The notes under the pieces: generated by a model
What the model saw: the letters and a program-made list of their open reading frames with translations, nothing else
Databases searched by the model: none
What the model was told of the DNA's origin: nothing
Source of the DNA: Sulfurimonas sp.
Lineage (GTDB): Bacteria; Campylobacterota; Campylobacteria; Campylobacterales; Sulfurimonadaceae
Length of the DNA stretch: 47,645 bases
Direction of reading: 5' to 3'
Assembly: GCA_011391635.1 (NCBI GenBank)
Contig: JAABQD010000023.1
Location: 1-47,645, forward strand
Part shown: in pieces, positions 25,690 to 34,915 of the stretch
How positions within the stretch are numbered: the stretch's first letter is position 1
Layout of the letters: each line of letters opens with the position of its first letter
Translations under genes and position numbers: made by a program

Positions 25690-27806
25690 GTAAATGGTAC
25701 TCTTTACATATCAAAAATGAGATACTTTTATGGTTTTTTATCGTTGCAATTTTACCTCTGCTTTTTATCTCTACGCTCTATTTTTACAATCTCCAATCAG
25801 ACTTTGAAGAGAGTACGAAAAAATATCTCACACAAGTTTTGAATGAAAAAGTAGAAAGTACGAACAACTATGTAGAGAGCTTACAGTATCAAGTGGAAAC
25901 ACTCTCTATGCTACCAAAAACAAGAGAATATCTTCATGAATATGAAAGTGCATTTAAAGAAAATAAACGCAATAACACGCCTATATCCAATCCTTTTTTT
26001 GAGCAGATGCTTGAAAAATCCGGCTACTATGATATGTTTTTAATTGATTTAGATGGAAATATTCTTTATAGCGTCAAACATGAATCAGACTTGTATGAAA
26101 ATCTTCTCAATGGTCCACTCAATGAAAGCGGGTTAGCATGGGCATTTAAAAAAAGTAAGTTTCTTCTCGATACAGAAATAGCAACTTTTTCCTACTACAC
26201 TCCTTCGAAAAGAAAAGCTTCTTTTATATCGACACCTATTTTTAAAGAGAAAAAACTTATCGGCGTATTGGCTATCCAAATCTCGGAAGAGAAGCTCTTT
26301 AGTATGATTCTAAACTATGATGGTTTAGGCGAAACAGGAGAGATTGTTGCCGGTTATCTCGATAAAGACAAAAATATACTTGCGGCGATTCCTCTGAGAT
26401 TTAAGCACGATGCTTTTTCAAATGATTTTGTACTTCAAGCCAACAATGCACTCCAAAGAACTGTTCCCGTAGCAAATGCAATTCTTGGAAATTTTGGTGC
26501 TGGAACGGCACAAGATTACAGAAATGTTCCTATCATAGCTGCATGGAAGTACATGCCAAGCTTGAGATGGGGCATGGTTGTTAAAATGGATTACGCAGAG
26601 ATAATGCAGCCAGTCTATAAAAGAGTTTTAATAAACATGCTCATTCTTTTCTTTGTAATACTTTTTATTACAATTGCCATTATCGTCGTTACAAAACATA
26701 TTATTGACCCTATTGAAATCCTCATCTCAAGAGTAAGAAACCTCTCGCAAGGAAAAAATGAAATTGTAAGCCACGAAGAGATAGATTTGGATAATGAGAT
26801 AGGAACTCTTGCAAAAAGTTTTAATGTTATGTCCAAATCACTCCATGATTCTCAAGAAGTTATCCGAAACTACGCAACAGAACTAGAACAAAAAGTAGAA
26901 TCTCGTACACAAGAGTTACAAATGAGTAAAAATGAACTTGAAGAGATAAATATAAAAATGCAAAAACATCTTGGAGTAGTTGATAAATATGTCATTACCT
27001 CTGCAACCGATAAAGATGGAGTCATTACAGATGTGAGTGAAGCTCTTTGTAGAATCTCTGGCTATACAAAACCAGAACTTATTGGAAAAAAACACAGTAT
27101 TTTGAAACATCCTGACTTTGATAATAGCGTATATGACAACTTATGGAAAACAATCACAACAGGTAATAATTGGTATGGTGAAATCAAAAATCAAAAAAAA
27201 GATGGCTCTTTCTATTGGGTGGATGTTATCGTCACACCTACCCTTGATAAAAATGGCACGATTGATGGATTTAGCTCTATTCGTCAAGATATAACAGATA
27301 AAAAAAGAGTTGAAGAACTCTCGGTAACCGACCAATTGACAAAAATATACAACAGATTACATTTAGAAAACAGCTTCAAAAAAGAGGTTAATAGAGCCAA
27401 AAGATATAGCACTCTCTTCTCTGTTATTCTTCTTGATATAGACCACTTTAAATTAGTAAACGATACCTATGGACATGACATCGGCGATACTGTTTTGGTT
27501 GAAATGGTTACGATTTTAAAACAAAATATTCGCATTACAGATATTTTAGGTCGTTGGGGTGGAGAGGAGTTTCTTATCATTTTACCTGAAACGAATGCAC
27601 CACAAGCAAAGCTTTTAGCAGAAAAATTACGAGAAGAGATTGCAAATCATTTTTTCCGTGTTGTTGGAGAAAAAACTTGTAGTTTTGGTGTTTCAGAATT
27701 TAATCTCCAAGATGAAGATTCAAAAGAGGTAGTTAAAAGAGCAGATAATGCCCTTTATGAAGCAAAAAAAAGTGGACGCAACAGAGTAGTTGTTTCTAAA
27801 GAGTAG
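25686..27806 (+). CDS. Cache-HAMP-PAS-GGDEF diguanylate cyclase
   Basis: A 706-residue protein: transmembrane segment at about 11-31, double-Cache periplasmic sensor at 35-300 (SGYYDMFLIDLDGNILY, GPLNESGLAWAF), second transmembrane segment near 315-340, HAMP, a coiled coil, a PAS domain near 430-545 (NNWYGEIKNQKKDGSFYWV, Aer type) and GGDEF at 550-706. The active site is GGEEF near 625, and RITD five residues before it is a proper inhibitory site, so it should make c-di-GMP. It is translationally coupled to the UrtA-like gene. With the 22028 gene it forms an opposing synthesis/breakdown pair. Confidence 0.92.
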   Translation: MSKWYSLHIKNEILLWFFIVAILPLLFISTLYFYNLQSDFEESTKKYLTQVLNEKVESTNNYVESLQYQVETLSMLPKTREYLHEYESAFKENKRNNTPISNPFFEQMLEKSGYYDMFLIDLDGNILYSVKHESDLYENLLNGPLNESGLAWAFKKSKFLLDTEIATFSYYTPSKRKASFISTPIFKEKKLIGVLAIQISEEKLFSMILNYDGLGETGEIVAGYLDKDKNILAAIPLRFKHDAFSNDFVLQANNALQRTVPVANAILGNFGAGTAQDYRNVPIIAAWKYMPSLRWGMVVKMDYAEIMQPVYKRVLINMLILFFVILFITIAIIVVTKHIIDPIEILISRVRNLSQGKNEIVSHEEIDLDNEIGTLAKSFNVMSKSLHDSQEVIRNYATELEQKVESRTQELQMSKNELEEINIKMQKHLGVVDKYVITSATDKDGVITDVSEALCRISGYTKPELIGKKHSILKHPDFDNSVYDNLWKTITTGNNWYGEIKNQKKDGSFYWVDVIVTPTLDKNGTIDGFSSIRQDITDKKRVEELSVTDQLTKIYNRLHLENSFKKEVNRAKRYSTLFSVILLDIDHFKLVNDTYGHDIGDTVLVEMVTILKQNIRITDILGRWGGEEFLIILPETNAPQAKLLAEKLREEIANHFFRVVGEKTCSFGVSEFNLQDEDSKEVVKRADNALYEAKKSGRNRVVVSKE

Positions 27807-27849
27807 TTTTTCTCGGTTATAATTCCAAAATTCAATTCAAGGAAAAAAA

Positions 27850-28251
27850 ATGGCATATTTTGACAAAGTGCAAGTGGGTGACAAACTCTATGGAATGGTA
27901 TTTGGTTCAGGTGTTGTATCACAAGTGTTTGATGATGGCTACTATAAAATGATGGTCTCTTTCAAAAATGGCTATGAAGTTCCTTATACAGAAGATGGGG
28001 TTCCAGGTTGGGGAAATTTTAAAAAACAGACAATTTTTTATAAAAATGATATAGATTTAACCGAAGTTGATTTTACTCCTACAAAAAAAGTTTTATCCCC
28101 TAAAAAAATCATCAAACTCAGAGAGAAGAAAAAACTTGAAATCAGACTCCCATCAGGTATCTGGACAGAGTGTAGTAAATGTGTAAAAAAATATATTGAA
28201 GAGATGCTCGAAGCAGAAAACTACCATTTATTTAGAAAAAAACAATCTTAA
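27850..28251 (+). CDS. Hypothetical protein with an N-terminal Tudor/KOW-like beta region
   Basis: A 133-residue protein, unrecognised. The first 60 residues look like a small beta barrel (VGDKLYGMVFGSGVVSQVF, then YKMMVSFKNGYEVPYTEDG), reminiscent of Tudor-like modules. A basic linker (TKKVLSPKKIIKLREKKK) and a C-terminal helix with CSKCVKKYIEEM follow. No signal peptide. AAGGA lies seven bases before the ATG, and TATAAT occurs a little upstream near 27820. It stands alone between the c-di-GMP genes and the chemoreceptors. Confidence 0.75.
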   Translation: MAYFDKVQVGDKLYGMVFGSGVVSQVFDDGYYKMMVSFKNGYEVPYTEDGVPGWGNFKKQTIFYKNDIDLTEVDFTPTKKVLSPKKIIKLREKKKLEIRLPSGIWTECSKCVKKYIEEMLEAENYHLFRKKQS

Positions 28252-28270
28252 TTTCGCACTTTGTGCGAAA
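28252..28270. terminator. Hairpin after the 27850 gene
   Basis: TTTCGCAC (28252-28259), loop TTT, GTGCGAAA (28263-28270): a perfect 8-bp stem directly at the stop codon. No T-tract follows, so it may be a 3'-end stabiliser or a weak terminator. Confidence 0.5.
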
Positions 28271-28276
28271 GAGAGT

Positions 28277-28287
28277 GGCATGTGGAA
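28277..28287 (+). repeat. Dispersed uptake-like motif between the 27850 gene and the CZB chemoreceptor
   Basis: GGCATGTGGAA preceded by GT, a single intergenic copy without an inverted partner. The remaining region to 28442 holds only an AT-rich promoter-like stretch (TATTAT near 28410) for the chemoreceptor gene. Confidence 0.75.
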
Positions 28288-28442
28288 ATATAAAACTCTC
28301 ATTTTCCTCCTCCAAAACAGCTTCTCGTTTCATTTTTAAACAATTCTAAAATTAATTTAAAAGTTTCTTGCAAATAGTAATTTTTATACTTATTGGTAAA
28401 GAAATATGTTATTATTTAACTATATCAAGTTAAGGTAGTAGG

Positions 28443-30344
28443 ATGTTTTCAAACTTAAGTATCAAAAAAAAGATGAATTACCTCATAGTGATGGTGACAT
28501 TTTCTGTTTTTTCGGCAACGATTTTTGTATTTGTGGCAATGAGTTATATAGAGTCAAAGTATGAACACCTACACAAAAACTCTATGTTAGGTGCATTGCA
28601 AACACTTCAAATTGAAAAAAATCTCAACTTTGTAAGTCGTACAACACGCGATATTATGCTTGGAGGCGATTATGATAAGAGCATCACTAAGTTAGATGAA
28701 TCGATTGAAGAGTGCAGAAAACTTTTTTTATCTTTAGAGAAGATGATGGCACAAGATAGCTCACTTAGCATGGTACAAGATGCAAAAAGTTCTACAATGC
28801 TTTTCTTGGATAACTCATTGGCAATGATGAAGTCTCTAAAAAAAGAGGATATCGAAAACAACAAAACACATATTTACAAAAAATACCAAACGGATTTGAC
28901 ACCAGCCGCAGATGCTTCAAGAGTTGCATTCAAAAAACTTGTTGAGTTCAAACAAAAAGAACTCAATAGTGATTCCATTGCTCTTGCAGATAATCTGAAT
29001 TTTTATAAATATCTCGTCCTTGTAGCTGGAGTATTTGTTGGTTTTGTTGTTCTTATCGTAGCGACGCTTATCAGCTCTTCGATTACAGAAGGAATCAAAA
29101 AATTCACTGCCTACATAGGTTACTCAGCAAATGGGGATTTTAGTCAAAAATGTACTCAAGCTACTTACGACACAGAACTAGGCGTTATGGGAAGGGAACT
29201 CTCAAAACTTCTTTCTCAGGTTGAACATACAATCAATGAAATCAATACAACTATTACAGATGCCTCCAAAGGTATTTTCACTAAAAAAATCTCTTCTGAA
29301 GGCATGAATGGTGCATTCATTGTAGCAATCGATAATGTTGGCAACAGCGTAGAGATTATGAAACAACAAAACAAAAAAGTTCAAAGAGATGCTTTTAATG
29401 CCCAGCTGAGTGCAAAAAGTGTTAATGTTTCTGAATCATTATCTCTTATTTTAAATGATTTGCAACACAATATCCATAATTTAGAATCGATTACAAATGA
29501 CACAAAATCAGCCGCTGGTTTAGCAAATGATTCAAGAGAGAGCATCAATACGATTGTCAATAATCTCAGTGAATTAAATGAGCAAGTCAATAATAATAAC
29601 CATAGCATAGGTGAACTCGCAAATCAAGCAAATAACATCACATCTGTTATCGAACTTATTACCGATATCGCAGAGCAAACAAATCTTTTAGCTCTCAATG
29701 CTGCAATTGAAGCAGCGAGAGCTGGAGAACATGGGCGAGGATTTGCTGTTGTTGCAGATGAAGTGCGTAAGTTAGCAGAGAGAACACACAAAGCGACAAG
29801 TGAAATTTCTGTATCTATTAAATCTCTCCAACAAGATATGAATGATATTCAATCAAGTTCTGATACTATGAAAGACACAGTCCATCACTCTACACAAATG
29901 ATAAATAGTTTCGAAGGAACACTCGTAGAACTGAGTGAAAATTCTACAAAAATTGTGGGGCATTCGTACCACATGGAAAATAGTATCTATATAGTTTTAG
30001 AAAAACTTTATCATATTCTCTACAAATCTCGTGCGTATAACTCTATTATCTCACTCAAAAAAGTGCTACAAGAGGAGAATACACATGATTGTAGCTTTGG
30101 TAAATGGTGTGATGGAGAAGGCAAAGTAAGATTTGCACATACAAGCTCATTCAAAAATTTAGAAACTTCACATGCTACTGTACATAAAAATGCAAACAAT
30201 AATCTTGTTTATCTTGCTAAAAATGCGGAAGAAGATACGCTTCAAAATAGTTCCACTATCATCAAAAATTTTGATGATATGGAAGAGGCTTCAAGTGCAT
30301 TATTTAGCACAATGGATAAAATGCTCGAAGAATCAAGAGCATAA
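28443..30344 (+). CDS. Methyl-accepting chemotaxis protein with C-terminal CZB zinc-binding domain
   Basis: A 633-residue receptor: transmembrane helices at about 10-32 and 183-207, a periplasmic helical-bundle sensor between them, HAMP, and the signalling hairpin around 405-445 ([23 protein letters not shown] in part). A chemoreceptor zinc-binding (CZB) domain fills about 545-630, with [11 protein letters not shown] and later His residues ([15 protein letters not shown]). CZB domains in H. pylori TlpD and E. coli DgcZ bind zinc and respond to zinc or oxidants. The window also has a zinc uptake locus, though 8 kb away. Confidence 0.9.
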   Translation: MFSNLSIKKKMNYLIVMVTFSVFSATIFVFVAMSYIESKYEHLHKNSMLGALQTLQIEKNLNFVSRTTRDIMLGGDYDKSITKLDESIEECRKLFLSLEKMMAQDSSLSMVQDAKSSTMLFLDNSLAMMKSLKKEDIENNKTHIYKKYQTDLTPAADASRVAFKKLVEFKQKELNSDSIALADNLNFYKYLVLVAGVFVGFVVLIVATLISSSITEGIKKFTAYIGYSANGDFSQKCTQATYDTELGVMGRELSKLLSQVEHTINEINTTITDASKGIFTKKISSEGMNGAFIVAIDNVGNSVEIMKQQNKKVQRDAFNAQLSAKSVNVSESLSLILNDLQHNIHNLESITNDTKSAAGLANDSRESINTIVNNLSELNEQVNNNNHSIGELANQANNITSVIELITDIAEQTNLLALNAAIEAARAGEHGRGFAVVADEVRKLAERTHKATSEISVSIKSLQQDMNDIQSSSDTMKDTVHHSTQMINSFEGTLVELSENSTKIVGHSYHMENSIYIVLEKLYHILYKSRAYNSIISLKKVLQEENTHDCSFGKWCDGEGKVRFAHTSSFKNLETSHATVHKNANNNLVYLAKNAEEDTLQNSSTIIKNFDDMEEASSALFSTMDKMLEESRA

Positions 30345-30361
30345 GCTACATTTTTGTAGCT
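30344..30361. terminator. Hairpin at the 3' end of the CZB chemoreceptor gene
   Basis: AGCTACA (30344-30350), loop TTTT, TGTAGCT (30355-30361), beginning at the last base of the stop codon. It may attenuate readthrough into the next receptor; no T-run follows. Confidence 0.4.
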
Positions 30362-30407
30362 AGTTTGTGGTACACTATAGCAAATAATAATAAAAAAGGG
30401 GGGAAGT

Positions 30408-32453
30408 ATGAGTAAACTGTCCATCAAAATTCAAACGATTGCACTTATCAGCATCGCTTTAATTGTATTAGGTACTGTAGTTGGGATAACTGCTATCTCA
30501 AAAAGTAAGTCATCTCTTTTAGAAACGGCAAATCAAAGACTTGAGTCACTTAGAGATATTAAAAAAACTCAGATTGAGAACTTTTTTCATGAACGCACAG
30601 CTGATATAAAGGTACTTGCGCACTCAGATAATGTAGAAAGTTTAGTGAAAGATTTGATTTTTGTTCATAAAGAGCTGGAAGTAGCGGGGACTGACCCTTA
30701 TCCAGTAAAAAATCAACTTGCTACTGACAAAATAAAAGATCATGAAGAGTTCTTTCAAGCATATCAAAAAGAGTACGGCTACTACGATATTTTTATCATC
30801 TGTGCAAAACATGGACATGTTATGTACACAGCAGCCAAAGAATCTGATTTTGGAGCAAATCTTAGCAGTGGACCTCTAAAAGAGAGTGGTTTAGGCGAAG
30901 TTTATAGAAAAGCTCTTGCAAATAATGGTCCTGCTATTGTAGATATGAAACCTTATGCTCCAAGCAAAGGTGAACCAGCCATGTTTTTGGCAACACCAGT
31001 TGTAGTAGATGGTGAAATCAAAGCTGTTCTTGCATTTCAAATCAGTGATGCTCAAATAAGTAAGGTTATGAGCTATAGAGAGAGCTACGGTGAAACACAA
31101 GAAGATTATCTTGTTGGTCCAGATAAGCTTATGAGAAGTGATAGTTTTTTAAGAAAAGAGACACACTCTCTTAAAGCATCTTTTGCAAACCCTACAACTG
31201 GTTCTGCTGATTCAGACGCATCAAAAGCAGCATTAGAAGGAAAAACTGGAATAATCGAAGCTGCAGGATTTAGAGGAAATCCAAATTTAATGGCATATGC
31301 TCCTGTAGAAATTGGGAAAGATTTGAAATGGGCTGTAATTTCCAGAATAGGTAAAAAAGAAGTTCTCGTAGTGCCTAATGAAATCCGTAATGATATTATT
31401 ATAGAATCTATTATTGTTCTTGTTGTTATATCTCTTATTGCAGTATTTATTGTCAATATGAGCATAGCAAAACCTATAGAAAATTTCAAAAATACGCTTC
31501 TCAAAATCAGCTCTACGAAAGATTTAACACTCAAAGCGGATGAGAACGCCCCTCAAGAACTCTCTGAAATGGCACACGGTTTTAATGCTCTTCTTGTTTC
31601 ACTCAAAGAACTCATCGAAACAGCTAAACAAGGAGCATCCGAAAATGCTTCTATCGCTCATGAACTCTCAACAACCGCTTTGGGTGTTGGAGGAAATGTT
31701 GAAAAATCTGTAACCGTGATAGACCAAGCAACTGTAAAAGCAAATGAGATAAAAAATGAGATACTCATTGCAATAAGAGATGCTCAAGAGAGTAAAAAAG
31801 ATATCGTCAAAGCAAACGATAACCTCAATGCTGCACGCAATGACATTGTGAACCTAACTTCAAAAGTACAACAAAGTGCTGAACTTGAAATCGAACTCGC
31901 ACATAGAATGGATACACTCTCAAATGAAGCCAATGCAGTAAAAACTGTTCTTGAAGTTATTTCAGACATCGCAGACCAAACAAATCTTTTAGCACTTAAT
32001 GCTGCCATCGAAGCAGCAAGGGCGGGAGAACATGGACGAGGATTTGCAGTTGTTGCTGATGAAGTGCGTAAACTCGCAGAAAGAACACAAAAATCACTCA
32101 CAGAAATTAATGCGACTATCAATGTGATTGTGCAATCCATTGGCGATGTCAGCGGACAAATGAACTCTAACTCAGCAGATGTACAAGAACTCGCAAATGT
32201 TTCTACAGAGGTAGAAGAAAAAATCAATGCAAGTGTAAGTATTGTCAATAGTGCTGTAAAAGCAAGTGACAAAACTGTAACTGACTTTGAGACAACAGGA
32301 AAAAATGTTGAATACATTGTTTCACAAGTTTCAGAAATAAATAAACTCTCCTCAGTAAACGCTAGAAATGTTGAAGAAATTGCAGCTGCGGCTGAACATC
32401 TAAACTCTATGACAGACAGTTTACACGCTAAACTTGAAACATTCCGCACTTAA
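30408..32453 (+). CDS. Methyl-accepting chemotaxis protein with double-Cache sensor
   Basis: A 681-residue receptor: transmembrane segment at 9-29, double-Cache domain at about 35-300 ([31 protein letters not shown]), transmembrane segment near 325-350, HAMP, and the conserved signalling tip near 520-555 ([18 protein letters not shown]). Its sensor resembles that of the Cache-GGDEF protein at 25686. A strong GGGGGAAG precedes the ATG. The cheB start lies inside its 3' end. Confidence 0.92.
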   Translation: MSKLSIKIQTIALISIALIVLGTVVGITAISKSKSSLLETANQRLESLRDIKKTQIENFFHERTADIKVLAHSDNVESLVKDLIFVHKELEVAGTDPYPVKNQLATDKIKDHEEFFQAYQKEYGYYDIFIICAKHGHVMYTAAKESDFGANLSSGPLKESGLGEVYRKALANNGPAIVDMKPYAPSKGEPAMFLATPVVVDGEIKAVLAFQISDAQISKVMSYRESYGETQEDYLVGPDKLMRSDSFLRKETHSLKASFANPTTGSADSDASKAALEGKTGIIEAAGFRGNPNLMAYAPVEIGKDLKWAVISRIGKKEVLVVPNEIRNDIIIESIIVLVVISLIAVFIVNMSIAKPIENFKNTLLKISSTKDLTLKADENAPQELSEMAHGFNALLVSLKELIETAKQGASENASIAHELSTTALGVGGNVEKSVTVIDQATVKANEIKNEILIAIRDAQESKKDIVKANDNLNAARNDIVNLTSKVQQSAELEIELAHRMDTLSNEANAVKTVLEVISDIADQTNLLALNAAIEAARAGEHGRGFAVVADEVRKLAERTQKSLTEINATINVIVQSIGDVSGQMNSNSADVQELANVSTEVEEKINASVSIVNSAVKASDKTVTDFETTGKNVEYIVSQVSEINKLSSVNARNVEEIAAAAEHLNSMTDSLHAKLETFRT

Positions 32454-33012
32454 AAAATTTGTCCTCATAGGTGCCTCCACAGGAGGTCCAGGACAAATTG
32501 AACGAATTATCAATGCTCTGAATCCACTTCAATCCACAGCCGTTGTAATTGCACAGCACATGGTAGATGGATTTATTCCAAGTTTTGTGAATAGACTCAA
32601 AAGCAAAAGTAAAAATCCCATTCAAATGGCACAAAACAGTGATTTTATTGAGGTTGGAACTATCTATATTTGTAGCGGATATACACAAATCAAACAAAAT
32701 ATGTCCACACTCTATTTTGTACAAGAAGTATCACCCAAAGATACTTATAACCCAAATATTAACCTTTTGTTTGGCTCCTTTACAAACTTTACAAATGACT
32801 TTGAAACTTTAGCCGTAATTCTCACTGGCATTGGAGATGATGGGGTCACTGGATGTAAAGATTTAAGTTTAAGAGGTGCAACATGCGTCACAGAGAGTGA
32901 GCAGAGTGCGATTGTAGATGGTATGCCATCCAGAGCAAGAGTTCTTGTGGAAAACATTACAATTGCAAATATGGACAATATCATAGAATTAATAAAGGAG
33001 TTTTGCGAATAA
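32434..33012 (+). CDS. cheB: Chemoreceptor methylesterase CheB without receiver domain
   Basis: A 192-residue catalytic domain only. The triad regions are visible: Ser in [12 protein letters not shown], His in VVIAQHM and Asp in [11 protein letters not shown]. It removes methyl esters from chemoreceptors. Lack of the usual phospho-receiver is known for Campylobacter CheB, so activity is probably not controlled by CheA phosphorylation. It starts at a TTG overlapping the receptor gene by 20 bases and ends overlapping the cheR ATG by one base. Confidence 0.9.
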   Translation: MKHSALKKFVLIGASTGGPGQIERIINALNPLQSTAVVIAQHMVDGFIPSFVNRLKSKSKNPIQMAQNSDFIEVGTIYICSGYTQIKQNMSTLYFVQEVSPKDTYNPNINLLFGSFTNFTNDFETLAVILTGIGDDGVTGCKDLSLRGATCVTESEQSAIVDGMPSRARVLVENITIANMDNIIELIKEFCE

Positions 33013-33788
33013 TGTTTAGTTTTTTCAAAAAGAAAGAGCCAGTAATCGAAGAAAAATATGTAGAAATTGTAGAAGATTATACAGATATTATGCCCATCGC
33101 TCAATATTTTAAGAATGAAACTGGCGTCACTTTTGACAAACAAATGAGCATCTTAAAAAGTAAAGTAATCACTTTTTGCAAACAAAGAGAGATCCACTCA
33201 TTTACAAATCTTTTGAATACTGTAAACACAAATAGACAAATCAAACAAGAGTTGATCGACGCTTTAACAACAAATGAAACATTCTTTTATAGAGAGTTTC
33301 AACAAATCAAAGAGCTAGTAAAGCTTGTCAAACAAAGTAACCGGCATGTGGATATTTTATGTGCTCCTTCTGCAACGGGAGAAGAGCCATATAGTATCGC
33401 TATCGCTCTTTTAGAAGAGGGAGTTTCACCTAGTGATTTTCACATCATTGGCATAGATATTAATGCAGATGCCATCCAAAAAGCAGAGGAAGCAATCTAT
33501 AGAGAGAGAAATGTAAGAAATTTAACACCTCAAATCATAAGCAACTATTTCAGTTACAACGATGGAAAGTATCTTTTAAACAACACCATCAAGACACTTG
33601 TAAGTTTCAAAATTGCCAATATTTTTGATAGCTCTTTTAAAGATTTAGGAAAATTTGATTTTGTTTTTTCAAGAAATATGCTTATCTATTTTGACAAAGA
33701 GACAAAACTCAAAGCAAAAGAGATTTTAGAAAGTATGCGAAAAACATCTGAAAATGCTGTTTTTTTTGGACATGCTGACCTTTTTTAA
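33012..33788 (+). CDS. cheR: Chemoreceptor methyltransferase CheR
   Basis: About 258 residues. It transfers methyl groups from SAM to receptor glutamates. Motifs: LTTNETFFYREFQQIKEL (CheR N-terminal/catalytic link), ILCAPSATGEEPYSIAI (SAM-binding), IIGIDINADAIQKAEEA and FDFVFSRNMLIYF. The ATG at 33012 overlaps the cheB stop; TTG at 33003 is an alternative. The protein ends abruptly at GHADLF, and its stop codon lies at the edge of the foldback element, so the last residues may have been replaced by that insertion. Confidence 0.92.
   Translation: MFSFFKKKEPVIEEKYVEIVEDYTDIMPIAQYFKNETGVTFDKQMSILKSKVITFCKQREIHSFTNLLNTVNTNRQIKQELIDALTTNETFFYREFQQIKELVKLVKQSNRHVDILCAPSATGEEPYSIAIALLEEGVSPSDFHIIGIDINADAIQKAEEAIYRERNVRNLTPQIISNYFSYNDGKYLLNNTIKTLVSFKIANIFDSSFKDLGKFDFVFSRNMLIYFDKETKLKAKEILESMRKTSENAVFFGHADLF
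33343..33351 (+). repeat. Dispersed uptake-like motif, copy in cheR
   Basis: GGCATGTGG with CC before and AT after, one of the least-extended copies. It encodes Arg-His-Val. Confidence 0.7.
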
Positions 33789-33952
33789 CCCAAATTATGC
33801 AATAGATATTTCTAAAAATCGTTTATGCTTGTGCTTAAGGGATGTTTAGTAAAAATTTTAAGCCACCTTATTGGTGGTGTAAATTTTTAATGAATATGCC
33901 TTGAGTGCAATGATGAATGATTTTTTTAATTTACTATTGCATAATTTGGGTT
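33787..33952. mobile_element. 166-bp foldback (MITE-like) element with perfect 19-bp terminal inverted repeats
   Basis: AACCCAAATTATGCAATAG (33787-33805) and CTATTGCATAATTTGGGTT (33934-33952) are perfect reverse complements. Inside, further partly complementary blocks (GTGCTTAAGG with CCTTGAGTGC; AAAAATTT with AAATTTTT; CCACC-TTATT-GGTGG at the centre) let the whole element fold into one long imperfect hairpin. No ORF. The stop codons of the convergent genes on both sides fall at its two outer ends. It could be a non-autonomous transposon remnant or a bidirectional terminator. I see no clear target-site duplication. Confidence 0.65.
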
Positions 33953-34323
33953 TAGTCCCAATCTTGATACTTATCGCTTGTGTGTTTATCTTTTTTGTAG
34001 CGTCTAGCATTTTTACTTTTTTCAAGCTGGTTTGAGCTATAGAGAATATCTTCTTTAATTGTTTGCATATCTTTGTCAGACTCTTTGAGCGTAATCATTT
34101 TTTGCACTAACTTTTGCAAATCTTGCAGGTCACCTTTATAGAGTGCCACGGCATCTACTCTATTAAAAATCTTCAGAGAGTTTTCTATTTTTTTGTCATA
34201 CCCCTCTTTGCTCAGTTCATGTGTACTTGAGAGATAAGAGATAATACTACTATGAAATCTCTCCAAAGCTCGTATATAACGAAGTCGTGTTGCGTTGTCT
34301 ATAGCTTTTTGAGATGCTGCCAT
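33952..34323 (-). CDS. Hypothetical helical protein
   Basis: A 123-residue, charged, all-helical protein without signal peptide. It begins MAASQKAIDNATRLRYIRALERF and ends with a very basic, probably disordered tail (SKNARRYKKDKHTSDKYQDWD). No domain recognised. AAGG stands seven bases before the ATG. The stop codon overlaps the outer end of the foldback element. The start is head-to-head with the rhodanese gene. Confidence 0.65.
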   Translation of the reverse strand: MAASQKAIDNATRLRYIRALERFHSSIISYLSSTHELSKEGYDKKIENSLKIFNRVDAVALYKGDLQDLQKLVQKMITLKESDKDMQTIKEDILYSSNQLEKSKNARRYKKDKHTSDKYQDWD

Positions 34324-34359
34324 GCGTACCTTATTTTTGAACTATTATTTATTTAAGGC

Positions 34360-34365
34360 TATAAT
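34360..34365 (+). promoter_or_regulatory. Candidate -10 box for the rhodanese gene
   Basis: TATAAT at 34360-34365 predicts transcription start near 34372. This rules out the far-upstream in-frame start at 34322 and fits a start at 34385 or 34397. Confidence 0.5.
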
Positions 34366-34396
34366 TATACCCTCAAAATCAAATATGGAGAAACAA

Positions 34397-34789
34397 TTGA
34401 AAAATATTTTCATTGCACTTATTCTTTTACTATCTTCACTTCATGCAGCGGTCTCTGCTGAATACTCTTCACAAAAAGTTTTAGATTCTAAAATACCTAT
34501 CGTTGATATTAGAACCAAAGGCGAATGGGTAGAGACAGGTCTTGCTCAAGGTGCGATACCTATTATGTTTTTTAATGAACAAGGTGGATACAACATAGAA
34601 GCATTTATCAAAGAACTCAATGCAAAAGTTGACACAAAAAAACCGTTTGCTCTTATTTGCCGTACTGGAAGCAGAACCAAAATAGTTTCAAATTATCTCT
34701 CCGCTGAGTTAGGATATCAAGTCACAGACCTTCAAGGTGGCATGGTGTATTACAAATCACTCAACCTACCTGTTGTTCCTTATAAGTAA
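34397..34789 (+). CDS. Periplasmic rhodanese-domain protein
   Basis: A 130-residue protein with a signal peptide (KNIFIALILLLSSLHA) and one rhodanese domain: IPIVDIRTKGEWVETG, then the active-site loop LICRTGSRTKIVSN with the catalytic Cys, and LQGGMVYYK at the end. It could carry persulfide sulfur in the periplasm, useful in a sulfur-metabolising bacterium; the true substrate is unknown. GGAG lies six bases before the TTG at 34397; an ATG at 34385 would add four residues but has no RBS. Its TAA overlaps the ATG of the small membrane peptide gene. Confidence 0.82.
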   Translation: MKNIFIALILLLSSLHAAVSAEYSSQKVLDSKIPIVDIRTKGEWVETGLAQGAIPIMFFNEQGGYNIEAFIKELNAKVDTKKPFALICRTGSRTKIVSNYLSAELGYQVTDLQGGMVYYKSLNLPVVPYK

Positions 34790-34908
34790 TGCCAACAGCA
34801 ATCAAGTTTCTCTTCTTTCTTAGCCTAAGAATCCTTATCACTTTTGTTTTTTTAGGCTCTATTATCTTTTTACTTTGGGGTGCTTTGTATCTTTTGCTCG
34901 TCAAATAA
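34789..34908 (+). CDS. 39-residue single-pass membrane peptide coupled to the rhodanese gene
   Basis: The start ATG overlaps the rhodanese stop (TAATG). The peptide begins MPTAIKFLFFLSLRIL and continues with a hydrophobic helix (ITFVFLGSIIFLLWGALYLLLVK) to TAA at 34908. The arrangement suggests translational coupling. No homologue is recognised, and such short hydrophobic ORFs can be fortuitous, so existence is moderately supported. Confidence 0.45.
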   Translation: MPTAIKFLFFLSLRILITFVFLGSIIFLLWGALYLLLVK

Positions 34909-34915
34909 AAAGATT

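Noticed and set aside
28252..28270. Strong Rho-independent terminator after the 27850 gene
   Set aside because: The stem is good but no T-run follows, so only a hairpin with possible terminator role is claimed.
31784..32449. Long minus-strand open frame of 221 codons opposite the chemoreceptor tail
   Set aside because: It mirrors the low-complexity coiled coil of a well supported receptor gene, with Ser/Ala/Thr-rich translation and no motifs.
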